The position numbers and the translations under genes were made by a program. Below the pieces are notes generated by a model. That model worked only from the letters and a program-made list of their open reading frames with translations, made no database searches and was not told the DNA's origin. From NCBI GenBank assembly GCA_947631935.1, contig CANRNG010000005.1:1-44908 (forward strand): a DNA stretch of 44,908 bases, written 5' to 3'. The DNA comes from an uncultured Erysipelothrix sp. Lineage in GTDB: Bacteria; Bacillota_I; Bacilli_A; Erysipelotrichales; Erysipelotrichaceae. Within the stretch, counting starts at the first letter, position 1, and each line of letters starts with the position of its first letter. Positions 18,579 through 28,685 of this stretch are shown one piece after another.

Positions 18579-19358
18579 ATGATAAAAGACAAGGAATACC
18601 ATTATAAAGAATTTAGAAACAAGATGGGGATGGCACGATTCTTTTCGTTGAGTGTCGCTTTTTCAGCTTTCATCAGTTTTGTTTTAATCCTAAACCAACT
18701 CCAAAAAAACTTAAAATTTTTCCAAAACGAATGGGTATATGTGATTGCTTTATTACTCATCATCGTTGCCAGCATGGCAGCGTACGTATATTTATATGAT
18801 TATCGGTTGCGTAAAGCACTACAAAAACTGAATCCCATTTTATTTGATGAAGTGGATCCACAAGCATTTACGGATTACTTAGAAAAAACCATGAACTTCG
18901 ATAAAAAGAACATCTCTCCTTCTTTATGGATTGCGTACCTCATGGGTCTTTCTTACCTAAATGACCAAAAAAAGATGGCATTCATTCTTCGTGAACATGA
19001 GGATATTTTAAAAGGAAATGTCGAATATAAAATATATGAATTCAGTCTCTATCCACCGGATAAACAAAGAAGAGAATTTAAGTCCTATTTCAATGCAATC
19101 TCAAAACATTTTAAAGATACATCAAGTTTAGAGATTAAAAGCAGTATGTTGAATCATGATTACGAAAAAGCCAATACATTATTGGATCAATATGAGCCCA
19201 CTTCCAATTTGGATAAAGTCAGTTGGCATCACCGTAAAGCCCTTGTATTATATGGTTTGAAACAAAAAGAAGCTGCACAAGTCCATATTGATTATGTAAT
19301 TGAACATGGGAATACCAGTTATTATGTAAAAGAAGCAGAAAACCTAAAACTATCTTGA
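18579..19358 (+). CDS. Hypothetical two-TM protein with C-terminal TPR-like helical repeats
   Basis: Immediately follows patatin stop; two hydrophobic segments then soluble helical region. Confidence 0.7.
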   Translation: MIKDKEYHYKEFRNKMGMARFFSLSVAFSAFISFVLILNQLQKNLKFFQNEWVYVIALLLIIVASMAAYVYLYDYRLRKALQKLNPILFDEVDPQAFTDYLEKTMNFDKKNISPSLWIAYLMGLSYLNDQKKMAFILREHEDILKGNVEYKIYEFSLYPPDKQRREFKSYFNAISKHFKDTSSLEIKSSMLNHDYEKANTLLDQYEPTSNLDKVSWHHRKALVLYGLKQKEAAQVHIDYVIEHGNTSYYVKEAENLKLS

Positions 19359-19393
19359 AGTTAAGGATTTAATTAAGTATAATGGATAAGCAA

Positions 19394-19469
19394 GGGGTTT
19401 TAGCTCAGTTGGGAGAGCGCTACGCTGGCAGCGTAGAGGTCACCGGTTCGAGCCCGGTAAGCTCCACCA
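19394..19469 (+). tRNA. tRNA-Ala (anticodon GGC), CCA encoded
   Basis: Cloverleaf: acceptor GGGGTTT/AAGCTCC, D-arm TAGCTCAGTTGGGAGAGC, anticodon arm CTACG-CTGGCAG-CGTAG, T-arm ACCGG-TTCGAGC-CCGGT, CCA end. Confidence 0.97.
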
Positions 19470-19482
19470 TTTGTTGATTATC

Positions 19483-19506
19483 AAGCACACATCGGTGTGC
19501 TTTTTT
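19483..19506. terminator. Terminator after tRNA-Ala
   Basis: AAGCACAC...GTGTGCTT then T-run. Confidence 0.8.
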
Positions 19507-20516
19507 CATATTCGTTTGGACTCCATTACGATCATAAACTTTGCCAATAAGACACAAAGTCCATAGACAAAGCCAATACGTGGCCACATAGATAATTGTA
19601 ACATTGACACCAAATAGATGGCGATTGGGTGGACTAAGAAAATATATTTGGGATAAGTTTGTGCAATATTTGTTTTGGGTACATACGTGGTTAGAATTGA
19701 AAAAGTGAAAAGCACATAGGTTAAAGGGAGTACTGAGATCAAGATATTACTGTTCATACGATTGGAATTTTTAATTAATAATAATTCCGAAACAAACAAT
19801 AGGATTGAAATAACTAAGAAACAGTAATTTTTCTTCAGTTTTATCTTTCTTTGAGCATAATACCCGAAGGTAACATAGAAAAGACCGAAGAATATAAAGT
19901 TTCGGGTGGTAATAAACAAACGATAGTAATGTTGTAAAATGTTTTGAATCACAAAGGGAAGAAACCCCCAATAGGTTTCTGATGCACCCAAAATTAATAA
20001 CACGAATGAAATGATCAATAAGGATTGTATCGTATGTTTTTGGGTCCACTTCACAATAATATTGATGGATATTAAAAGCGCTGGGAAAAACCAAAGATGA
20101 TAATAAACGCCTGAATAAAAAAGAAGTACCAATATAGTGAGAATGAAAATTATAGGAGAAAATAGGATGAGTGTGGTATGGGTGATGGGAAGCTTATCAA
20201 TGAAGGTTTTCACATACTCAAAATTTTGAAAGATAAAAAGAACTAAAAAGGGAAGGTAAATCACACTCCATATAAGGTAGGTTTTGATGTTTCTTAGGTT
20301 GTATGTTTTTATATATAAAGGATTCTCCTTTTGTTTGTATGATACAAAATAACCAGATACAAAGAAAAAGAAGGGAACACAAATTCTGCTTATACCACTG
20401 TTAATAAAATAATCTAAATTGGGATAAACATGTTGAAAAGGCCTTAAGTGAAAGATTACGAGAATTAAGGACAATATCAATTTATTTGAATCAATCCGTG
20501 TTGTGTATTTTTTCAT
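19506..20516 (-). CDS. Acyltransferase 3 family membrane protein
   Basis: Multi-TM, VIFHLRPFQHVYPNLDYFINSGISRICVPFFFFVSGYF. Confidence 0.85.
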   Translation of the reverse strand: MKKYTTRIDSNKLILSLILVIFHLRPFQHVYPNLDYFINSGISRICVPFFFFVSGYFVSYKQKENPLYIKTYNLRNIKTYLIWSVIYLPFLVLFIFQNFEYVKTFIDKLPITHTTLILFSPIIFILTILVLLFYSGVYYHLWFFPALLISINIIVKWTQKHTIQSLLIISFVLLILGASETYWGFLPFVIQNILQHYYRLFITTRNFIFFGLFYVTFGYYAQRKIKLKKNYCFLVISILLFVSELLLIKNSNRMNSNILISVLPLTYVLFTFSILTTYVPKTNIAQTYPKYIFLVHPIAIYLVSMLQLSMWPRIGFVYGLCVLLAKFMIVMESKRI

Positions 20517-20627
20517 GGTAGAACCCTCTTAAATCCATCTTCTCAAATATTGTGCGTATAATCCAGTTTCTTAAACAAAAATTGATAAATAATTAAACAT
20601 TCGTTTATAATGAAGAAGGAGGATGTT

Positions 20628-21269
20628 ATGGAAATTATCAAACTCAGTGAAAGACATCTATTATTTAAAGAGGATTATAAAGATTGGCACCTTTATTTGC
20701 ATCTTATTCAAGCAAAACATGCTCAGTATTTGATAGATACTGGCATGGGGTCATCTAGCATTGACCCCATCAAACCCTATCTTGATGCCCGAAAACCGCT
20801 ATATATTATCAATACCCATTATCATTACGATCATATGTTGGGCAATGATGTATTAGCATATCAAGACATTATTGCGCATGAGAAATGTGTCAATAATATC
20901 ATAGATCATTGGGAAGAAAGCACTCAAGCCGCAAGTAAATATGTTGAAGGACCCTTTGCGTATACACTGCCAACCCTTACTTTTAAAGAAAGTTATACCT
21001 TTGAAGAAGATGGCATTCATTTATTTTATACACCCGGACATACAAATTGTGGTATCTCAGTTTATGACGCGGTAGAAAAAGTCCTCAATATTGGAGATAA
21101 TGCAGGGGATAATTTTAAAGATTTTATGCCTGAATTAGACTGTAGCTTGCCGCTATATAAAAAAACAATCCAACAATATCTTGAATTGAATACAACGCAT
21201 ATCATATCGGGTCATATGGGTCTGGTGCCCAAACCGATATTAAATAGGATTTATGATACAATAAAATAA
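20628..21269 (+). CDS. MBL-fold metallo-hydrolase
   Basis: THYHYDHMLGND, YTPGHT, GHMG; ATG 20628 preceded by AGAAGGAGG (track start 20610 lies upstream of the RBS). Confidence 0.92.
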   Translation: MEIIKLSERHLLFKEDYKDWHLYLHLIQAKHAQYLIDTGMGSSSIDPIKPYLDARKPLYIINTHYHYDHMLGNDVLAYQDIIAHEKCVNNIIDHWEESTQAASKYVEGPFAYTLPTLTFKESYTFEEDGIHLFYTPGHTNCGISVYDAVEKVLNIGDNAGDNFKDFMPELDCSLPLYKKTIQQYLELNTTHIISGHMGLVPKPILNRIYDTIK

Positions 21270-21282
21270 AGGAGGTTACTTT

Positions 21283-22065
21283 ATGAAAAAGAAAATATTA
21301 AGTATTACGTTATTAATGGTGTTATTCTTGGTGGGATGTGGCTCAAAGCCCAATGACACAGGAACCCCAGGGGACACAACACACTCATCCGCTGAACTGT
21401 TTAAGAAGGCCCTTGAAAATCAAGTAGGCCAAAAAAACGTTGATATGGTGATGGCCTTTGTTTTTCCTGACATATCCGCATTTGAAGACGCCAAAGACTT
21501 GGGCATGGATTCAATGGAAGTGGCAACCAAGCTTAAGAACTTTAATGAAAATGATTTAAATGCTATAGAGGCTCATATTGTGACCTCAATGGGGGCTTTT
21601 TCAACTGAAGTCTATATCAAAGATGGCTATACATATACGGATGTCTTTGGGATGAAAATGAAGGAAGCCTTCGCCCTTGAAGATACAGAATCCATGAACC
21701 TAGATTTGGTTGAAAACTATGATGTAGAACCTGAGATACTGGAAAAGTTTAAAGTAATTGAATCAGGCGAAAACGTAATTTACACCTTGGTGATAGAGGA
21801 TATGGCCGCTTTCTTTGAAATTTATGGTGATGATGCGGTTGGTGAAGGTGCATTGAGTGATATCGATGATGATGTACAAATGGTTTCAGCCACCATGATT
21901 TATACAATTCATAAAAATGATGCAGCCCTTAGAGAAATCTCCATTGAATTTGATGTGCTGGACAAAACCACAGGTGAAACAGGTGTTATGACGATGAAAA
22001 TCACCCTCAACAATACCGATAATATTGAAATTGAGTATCCGGATTTTTCAGAATATGAATCTTAA
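21283..22065 (+). CDS. Predicted lipoprotein of unknown function
   Basis: Lipobox LFLVGCGS after signal peptide; RBS AAGGAGG. Confidence 0.8.
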   Translation: MKKKILSITLLMVLFLVGCGSKPNDTGTPGDTTHSSAELFKKALENQVGQKNVDMVMAFVFPDISAFEDAKDLGMDSMEVATKLKNFNENDLNAIEAHIVTSMGAFSTEVYIKDGYTYTDVFGMKMKEAFALEDTESMNLDLVENYDVEPEILEKFKVIESGENVIYTLVIEDMAAFFEIYGDDAVGEGALSDIDDDVQMVSATMIYTIHKNDAALREISIEFDVLDKTTGETGVMTMKITLNNTDNIEIEYPDFSEYES

Positions 22066-22080
22066 TTTCGGAGGTTTAGG

Positions 22081-23397
22081 ATGATAGAAAAGTTATATCA
22101 ATTAATTAAAGAAGAAGAAAGTACCTTAATCAAAGCTTCAGATACAATTTGGGAGTATGCTGAAGTTGGCTTTGATACCCCTAAATCCAGTGCCCATTTG
22201 GCCGGTGTTTTGGCGTCTTATGGTTTTGAAGTAGAAGTTGGCGTTGGAAATGTGGTACATGCGATTTTAGGTAAGTATGAAAATGGTGGCGTTAAAATTG
22301 GTTTCTTGGGAGAGTTTGATGCACTCTTTGGGATGAGTCAAAAGGCTGACGCTTTGACTAAAGAACCCGTTGTGAAGGGTGAAAGTGGTCATGGATGTGG
22401 CCATAACCTTTTGGGAGTGGGTTCCCTTGCGGGTGCCATCGGATTGATGCGCTATCTAAAGGAAAATAACTTGGCTGGCTCTGTCTATTATTATGGATGT
22501 CCTGCTGAAGAAAGCGGATCTGGTAAAGCCCATATGGCAAAGGCCGGTGTTTTTGATGGGATGGATGTTTGTTTGTCTTGGCATCCCCATTATGTCAATC
22601 AGACATGGAGTGATCGCACCTTGGCTGTTATGGAAGTTGATTTTGAGTTTGAAGGTCTCACTTCGCATGCTGCAGCCATGCCCGAAATGGGTAGAAGTGC
22701 TTTGGATGGGGCAGAGATGATGAATATTGGTGTTAATTTCTTAAGAGAACACATGTCATCTGATGCACGCATTCATTATGCCTTCTTAAATGCTGGAGGG
22801 GAAGCTGCCAATGTTGTTCAAGATTTCGCAAAATTACATTATGTTATCCGTGAAAGCAATGCAGAAAAAGTTAAAGCACTCTATGAAAGGGTTGTGAGTA
22901 TTTCAAAAGGGGCGGCCTTAATGAGTGAAACTACAGTGCGTCATGAAATCGTAGCGGCCTGTAAAGATGTTGCCCCCAATTATGCGCTCTCGAAAGCTTT
23001 ATATGATAATATGGTTGCTTTTGATTTTAATTACTCAAAAGAAGCACTTGAATTTGCACAAGCACTTTCACCTCAAAATAAGCAAGTTTCTTTAGAAGTC
23101 TTGCCCTTTACCTTTAATGAACTGACCTATGCCTCTACTGATGTGGGTGATGTGAGTTGGCAAGTGCCCGTTGCGCAAGCTTTTGTGGCATGTGAACCCC
23201 ATGGTACACCCATGCATTCTTGGCAATGGGTCTCCAATGGTAAATCAAAGATGGCCCATGCGTCTTTGTCCTATGTGGGTGCAATCCTTGCTAAAACGGG
23301 TTTGGATGTTATTTTGGACGGGGCATTACTCAAAACCATCAAAGATGAGTTTGAAACACAGGTAGTCCCCAAGCGCCAACCTTCTTTATTGCCATAG
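22081..23397 (+). CDS. M20 family amidohydrolase/peptidase (AbgB-like aminobenzoyl-glutamate utilization)
   Basis: GFLGEFDALFGMSQ, GHGCGHNLLGVGSL, YGCPAEESGSGK, ASTDVGDVSWQVP. Confidence 0.92.
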   Translation: MIEKLYQLIKEEESTLIKASDTIWEYAEVGFDTPKSSAHLAGVLASYGFEVEVGVGNVVHAILGKYENGGVKIGFLGEFDALFGMSQKADALTKEPVVKGESGHGCGHNLLGVGSLAGAIGLMRYLKENNLAGSVYYYGCPAEESGSGKAHMAKAGVFDGMDVCLSWHPHYVNQTWSDRTLAVMEVDFEFEGLTSHAAAMPEMGRSALDGAEMMNIGVNFLREHMSSDARIHYAFLNAGGEAANVVQDFAKLHYVIRESNAEKVKALYERVVSISKGAALMSETTVRHEIVAACKDVAPNYALSKALYDNMVAFDFNYSKEALEFAQALSPQNKQVSLEVLPFTFNELTYASTDVGDVSWQVPVAQAFVACEPHGTPMHSWQWVSNGKSKMAHASLSYVGAILAKTGLDVILDGALLKTIKDEFETQVVPKRQPSLLP

Positions 23398-23463
23398 GCA
23401 TTTGTCTTTACATTTCGGTTTCGAAATAATAAAGTTTAGAAGCTAGAAATGAGGAATATAAAG

Positions 23464-24177
23464 ATGAAATTACAAATAGATATTTGGTCTGATTTCGTTT
23501 GCCAATTTTGCTATATCGGTAAGCGTGAATTAGAAAATGCGATTCGAACCGCAAAAATGAGTGAGATGGTGGATGTCAGATACCATTCATATCAATTAAC
23601 CCCGGATGCTCCCAGTGTACCTGGAACCTTGTTCTATGATTTTGCGCAAGAAGGGTTGGGGATGTCCTATGCCCAGGCGAAAGATTTGGTGAAAAACACA
23701 ACTGAGCGTGCCAGTGGCTTGGGTCTTGAATATAATTTTGATAACTTAATGCACCAAAATACACTTTTACCACATCGTGTATTTCAATATGCCAATGAGA
23801 TGGGTAAGGGTTTTGAGTTTCAAGAAACAATGTTCCGTTCTCACTTTACCGATAACCAATTTTTATCGGATGTCGACTTTTTAAAATCCGTGATTGTTTC
23901 ATTGGATTTGAATCCTGAAGTTGTGGACCAAATTGTGTCTGATGCGCATCGCTATTTAGATGGCTTTAAACAAGATGTGAATGAGGCCGCACAAATTGGT
24001 GTTAGGGGCGTCCCTTTCTATGTTTTCAACAATCAATATGCAGTGTCAGGTGCACAACATGAGTCTTTATTTGTTGAGTTGTTAGAAAAATTAAAAAAGG
24101 AGCTGAACCTAAAAGCGCCGCTCCAAATGGTGGGTAATGATGATGATCTCTGTGGTCCGGATGGTTGTGCAATTTAA
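23464..24177 (+). CDS. DsbA family oxidoreductase, FrnE-like
   Basis: IDIWSDFVCQFCYIGKRELE, GVRGVPFYVFN, C-terminal CGPDGC. Confidence 0.93.
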   Translation: MKLQIDIWSDFVCQFCYIGKRELENAIRTAKMSEMVDVRYHSYQLTPDAPSVPGTLFYDFAQEGLGMSYAQAKDLVKNTTERASGLGLEYNFDNLMHQNTLLPHRVFQYANEMGKGFEFQETMFRSHFTDNQFLSDVDFLKSVIVSLDLNPEVVDQIVSDAHRYLDGFKQDVNEAAQIGVRGVPFYVFNNQYAVSGAQHESLFVELLEKLKKELNLKAPLQMVGNDDDLCGPDGCAI

Positions 24178-24181
24178 TAAT

Positions 24182-24910
24182 CTAGAGTCCTTCAATTTCT
24201 TGAAGGGCTTTTTTTAAGTTATCTTCTCCAATTTGATAATACAATTCAGGTGCATCGTCTTTACTAAAAGTAGAACCCAAAGGGTAAGTGGCTTCTTTAA
24301 AAGATCCATGCACTTGGTCAACTTTTAATGTTTGAATGATATGTCTTATGTTTTCATGGTCAATGCCTGCACCGGGTAAGATTTCAATCTTATCTTGATA
24401 ATGATGAATCAAAGAGATTAAAGTATCCAAACCTTCTGTGACAGTTTCTTTCAAACCCGAAGTTAAAACGCGATCTACCTTTAATTCAATGAGTGTTTCT
24501 ATGGCTTTTTTTGGATCGTGGGTACGATCAAAGGCGCGATGGAAAATGGCTTCTTTTTGGTAGGCGTGGGCCAGTGTCACAAAACTTTTTGTTCTTTCGA
24601 TATGAATCGTTCCATCTTCATTTAAGAATCCAAACACAATGCCATCAGCCCCTTTTTCAAGCATGATACGCGCATCTTCCAACATGGTTTGGTATTCCGT
24701 CTCTGTGTACACAAAACCGCCCAACCGACACCGTACCATCGTCACAATGGGTATCTTAATTTTTGATTTTGCCAACTTCAACAATCCCACTGATGGGGTC
24801 AATCCACCCAACTTTGTGCCTGAGTTTAATTCAATGCGATGGGCCCCCAATTTTTCACTGATGATACAATCCCTTAAAGAGTCACACATTGTTTCAATTA
24901 TAATATTCAT
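24182..24910 (-). CDS. cutC: CutC family protein
   Basis: GAHRIELNSGTKLGGLTPSVGL, MVRCRLGGFVYTETE, FHRAFD, LTSG, ILPGAGI, VHGS. Confidence 0.93.
   Translation of the reverse strand: MNIIIETMCDSLRDCIISEKLGAHRIELNSGTKLGGLTPSVGLLKLAKSKIKIPIVTMVRCRLGGFVYTETEYQTMLEDARIMLEKGADGIVFGFLNEDGTIHIERTKSFVTLAHAYQKEAIFHRAFDRTHDPKKAIETLIELKVDRVLTSGLKETVTEGLDTLISLIHHYQDKIEILPGAGIDHENIRHIIQTLKVDQVHGSFKEATYPLGSTFSKDDAPELYYQIGEDNLKKALQEIEGL
24186..24215. terminator. Rho-independent terminator
   Basis: AGTCCTTCAA...TTGAAGGGCT followed by T-run, overlapping cutC 3' end. Confidence 0.75.
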
Positions 24911-24964
24911 GATAGCCTCCTTGCTAAATATATTGTATCATAAATGTGATAGGGAGGTTCGTGT

Positions 24965-25795
24965 ATGAAACTGACAAATGATAAAATAGAAATACAAGTA
25001 GATACGAAGGGTGCGGAGCTTTTTAGTTTGATTGACCTTGAAACAGGGATTGAATATATGTGGCAACAAGATCCAAAATGGTGGGGAAGTGTATCTCCGG
25101 TCTTGTTTCCAAATATTGGCGTGACCCAAGACAGTGTTGTAAAAATTGAAGGCATAACCTACCCAACTACGAAACATGGATTTATGCGGGATACTGAAAT
25201 GGTTGCTTCTAAAGTAGGCGATCGTCTTGTTTTTCATTACGAAAGTACAGATGAAAACTATGCAGTATATCCTTACCGATTTGAGTTGGATATTATTTAT
25301 ACATTAGTAAATAAAAAAGTAGTGATTGCTTATCAACTCAAGAATTTGGAGAATAAAGATATGTATTATAGTTTGGGTGCCCATCCTGCTTTTAATTTTA
25401 AGAAAGGGGATAAAGCGATTTATAAAACTAAAGAAACCCCAAATCGATACCACTTAGAAGGTCCTTTGGTCAAAGAAATTCAAAAAGAAATGATAGATGT
25501 GATAGAAATAACGGATGAAACTTTTGAGAATGATGCTTTAATTCATGATAAAATTGCGTCCATTACTTTAATATCTGACACCCAAAAAGTACATGTTGAA
25601 TGTGGTGAATTTGATTATGTTGGTTTATGGAGTATGCGAAAAGAAGGTGAGATTGCTCCTTTTATTTGTGTTGAACCTTGGCATGGATTACCCGATATGG
25701 TGGGATTTAAGGGTGATATCAAAGATAAGAAAGGGATTCAACATATAAAGGCTTTGGATGAAAAGATACTTAAATTTTCGATAGAAATTGGGTAA
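24965..25795 (+). CDS. Aldose 1-epimerase family protein
   Basis: SPVLFPNIG, KHGFMRD, LGAHPAFN, FICVEPWHG. Confidence 0.9.
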   Translation: MKLTNDKIEIQVDTKGAELFSLIDLETGIEYMWQQDPKWWGSVSPVLFPNIGVTQDSVVKIEGITYPTTKHGFMRDTEMVASKVGDRLVFHYESTDENYAVYPYRFELDIIYTLVNKKVVIAYQLKNLENKDMYYSLGAHPAFNFKKGDKAIYKTKETPNRYHLEGPLVKEIQKEMIDVIEITDETFENDALIHDKIASITLISDTQKVHVECGEFDYVGLWSMRKEGEIAPFICVEPWHGLPDMVGFKGDIKDKKGIQHIKALDEKILKFSIEIG

Positions 25796-25863
25796 CCCAA
25801 ACAATTTATTAAAAATTTCACAAGCAAAGCGTTTACATTTTCACAAGTATGAAATAAAACTTA

Positions 25864-25890
25864 AAACAGGCAACTTTTGTCTGTTTTTTT
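25864..25890 (+). terminator. Rho-independent terminator
   Basis: AAACAGGCAA...TTGTCTGTTT followed by T-run. Confidence 0.8.
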
Positions 25891-25924
25891 GTTGATGGGT
25901 TTAAGTTACTTGGTTAAGATATAT

Positions 25925-25942
25925 ATGTGAATTAAATAACAA
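25925..25942. promoter_or_regulatory. Candidate Rex-type redox operator upstream of adhE
   Basis: ATGTGA-ATTAAA-TAACAA resembles TTGTGA-N6-TCACAA on the opposite strand. Confidence 0.35.
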
Positions 25943-25952
25943 GGAGGCGCTT

Positions 25953-28562
25953 ATGACAGCTAAGAAGGAAAATGTTAAAGTTGATAACGAAGTAAATGAG
26001 CTTGTAGCAAAAGCTCATGTTGCTTTGGATGGGTTTATGGAATTGGATCAAGAAGCCATCGATTATATCGTTGCAAAAGCAAGTGTTGCAGCACTTGATA
26101 AGCACGGTGCATTGGCATTGAGTGCAGTTAAGGAAACAGGTAGAGGGGTCTTTGAAGATAAGGCAACTAAAAACTTATTTGCTTGTGAGCACGTGATCAA
26201 TCATATGAGACATCTTAAAACGGTGGGTGTGATTGATGAAGATGATAGTTTGGGAATTACACAAATTGCTGATCCAGTCGGTGTTGTCTGTGGTATTACC
26301 CCAGTTACAAACCCAACGTCAACCACAATCTTTAAATCATTGATTTGTTTGAAAACGAGAAATCCAATTATTTTCTCATTCCATCCATCGGCACAACAAT
26401 GTTCAATTGAAGCCGCAAAAGTGGTCTTGGAAGCAGCTGTTGCAGCAGGAGCTCCTAAGGATTGTATCCAATGGATCGAAAGAGGATCTAAAGAAAAAAC
26501 TGACCAACTCATGAAACATGAGGGTGTTGCAACCATTTTGGCAACAGGTGGAAACGCCATGGTACGTTCAGCCTATTCATGTGGTAAACCTGCATTGGGT
26601 GTGGGGGCAGGTAATGTACCAACCTATATTGAATCCAGCGCAGACTTAGACCAAGCGGTCAATGATATTGCGATGAGTAAAGCCTTTGATAATGGTATGA
26701 TTTGTGCGTGTGAATCTGTTGCGTTTGTGGATAAAGATGTTTATGACACGGTTATTGAAAAGTTTAAGAACTATCATATGGCATTCTTAAGTAAAACAGA
26801 TAAAGAAAAACTTGAACAATACATGTTTGGAACAGGTGTCTTAAATCCAAATGTAGTTGGTAAAGATGCAACATGGATCGCAAATGAAGCAGGTATTAAG
26901 GTTCCTGAAGGAACCAAAGTCTTGGCTGTTGAAATAAAGGCAGTGGGCGATAAAGAATTAATGAGTAAAGAAAAACTATCACCTGTATTGAGCTTTATGA
27001 AAGTTAAAGATTCTAAAGAAGGGCTTGCGATGGCAAAAGCATTGGTTGAATATGATGGACTTGGACACTCCGCTGCAATTCATACCAAAGATTATGACTT
27101 GGCCGTTGAATTTGGTAAAGTGGTTCCTGCCATTAGAATTATTTGGAACTCACCTTCAACCTTTGGTGGTATTGGTAATGTTTATAATGAGTTTATTCCT
27201 TCACTTACTTTGGGTTGTGGATCTTATGGTCATAACTCAGTGGGTGATAACGTAAGTGCAGTGCATTTGTTAAATATTAAAAAAGTGGGAAGAAGAAATA
27301 ATAATATGCAATGGTTCAAAGTGCCCTCAAAAATTTATTTTGAAAGAAATGCAATCCGTTATCTAAAGAGTATGCGAGATGTTGAAAGGGTCTTTGTGGT
27401 TACAGATAGAGCCATGGTTGATCTTGGCTACTACAATAAAATTGTTGAACAACTTAATTTACGTCGTAATGAAGTTCAAATTCAATTATTCTGTGATGTA
27501 GAACCTGATCCTTCACTAGAAACAGTTAAAAAGGGATTTGAATTGATGCAGTCCTTTAAACCAGATACCATTATTGCTTTGGGTGGGGGAAGCCCAATGG
27601 ATGCTGCCAAAGGGATGTGGGTATTCTATGAACACCCAGAAGTTGACTTCAATGATTTGAAACAAAAATTTATTGATATTCGTAAACGTGCCTTTAGATA
27701 TCCTGATTTGGGTCAAAAATCTAAATTGGTGTGTATTCCAACCACATCCGGTACGGGTTCAGAGGTAACACCTTTTGCGGTTATTACCGATACCAAAGCC
27801 AATAAAAAATATCCATTGGCGGATTATTCCTTGGTGCCAACAGTCGCTATTGTTGACCCAATCTTTGTTGATAAACTTCCTGCAGTCGTCACTGCAGATA
27901 CGGGGATGGATGTTTTAACCCATGCAACTGAAGCCTATGTTTCGACATTGGCCAATGATTACACAGATGGGTTATGCATTAAAGCCATTAAAATGGTCTT
28001 TGAGAATTTGGAGCGAAGTGTGAAGCTGGGTGCTAAAGACTTGGAAGCAAGAGAAAAAATGCACAATGCCTCAACTTTAGCAGGGATGGCATTTGGGAAT
28101 GCTTTCTTGGGTATGAACCACTCGATGGCTCATAAAGTGGGTGCACTGTTTGGGACGGTTCCTCATGGACGTATCAATGCTATATTGATGCCTCATGTGA
28201 TTCGTTATAATGGTCAAATACCTCCAAAACCAAGCTTGTGGCCAAAATATAGTAAATATGTTGCACATGAACGCTATGCTGAACTGGCAAGAATCTTAGG
28301 ATTGCCTGCAAGTACAGTTGAAGAAGGTGTGGAAAGCTACGCAAAAGCTTGTCATGATTTGGCAGAGGCTTGTGGTATTAAAATGAGCTTTGAAGCACAG
28401 GGTATTGACGAAAAACAATTTGTTGAATCCCACGAAGACATTGCATATCTTGCATATGAGGATCAATGTTCTCCATGTAACCCCCGGGTTCCAATGGTGA
28501 ATGACATGAAAGAAATCCTCTTGAATGCATATTATGCAGACTCAAAACGCCGTAACCAATAA
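25953..28562 (+). CDS. adhE: Bifunctional acetaldehyde-CoA/alcohol dehydrogenase
   Basis: 869 aa; ALDH part PVTNPTSTTIFKSLI, DNGMICACES; Fe-ADH part GGGSPMDAAKGMW, PTTSGTGSEVTPFAVI, NHSMAHKVGALFGTVPHGRINA. Confidence 0.97.
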   Translation: MTAKKENVKVDNEVNELVAKAHVALDGFMELDQEAIDYIVAKASVAALDKHGALALSAVKETGRGVFEDKATKNLFACEHVINHMRHLKTVGVIDEDDSLGITQIADPVGVVCGITPVTNPTSTTIFKSLICLKTRNPIIFSFHPSAQQCSIEAAKVVLEAAVAAGAPKDCIQWIERGSKEKTDQLMKHEGVATILATGGNAMVRSAYSCGKPALGVGAGNVPTYIESSADLDQAVNDIAMSKAFDNGMICACESVAFVDKDVYDTVIEKFKNYHMAFLSKTDKEKLEQYMFGTGVLNPNVVGKDATWIANEAGIKVPEGTKVLAVEIKAVGDKELMSKEKLSPVLSFMKVKDSKEGLAMAKALVEYDGLGHSAAIHTKDYDLAVEFGKVVPAIRIIWNSPSTFGGIGNVYNEFIPSLTLGCGSYGHNSVGDNVSAVHLLNIKKVGRRNNNMQWFKVPSKIYFERNAIRYLKSMRDVERVFVVTDRAMVDLGYYNKIVEQLNLRRNEVQIQLFCDVEPDPSLETVKKGFELMQSFKPDTIIALGGGSPMDAAKGMWVFYEHPEVDFNDLKQKFIDIRKRAFRYPDLGQKSKLVCIPTTSGTGSEVTPFAVITDTKANKKYPLADYSLVPTVAIVDPIFVDKLPAVVTADTGMDVLTHATEAYVSTLANDYTDGLCIKAIKMVFENLERSVKLGAKDLEAREKMHNASTLAGMAFGNAFLGMNHSMAHKVGALFGTVPHGRINAILMPHVIRYNGQIPPKPSLWPKYSKYVAHERYAELARILGLPASTVEEGVESYAKACHDLAEACGIKMSFEAQGIDEKQFVESHEDIAYLAYEDQCSPCNPRVPMVNDMKEILLNAYYADSKRRNQ

Positions 28563-28596
28563 ATAATCCATGACTCCTCATGGGTACGGAATAAAC

Positions 28597-28621
28597 AGTC
28601 GGGCTAAGGCTCGACTTTTTA
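28597..28621 (+). terminator. Terminator after adhE
   Basis: AGTCGGGC-TAAG-GCTCGACT then T-run. Confidence 0.85.
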
Positions 28622-28685
28622 TTAGTTTGAATATAGCGCTCAGTATTGATATAATTAAATTGACATTTTAAGGAGGAAATATAAA

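Noticed and set aside
26201-26560. 119-aa minus-strand ORF inside adhE
   Set aside because: Antisense shadow of the conserved ALDH region.
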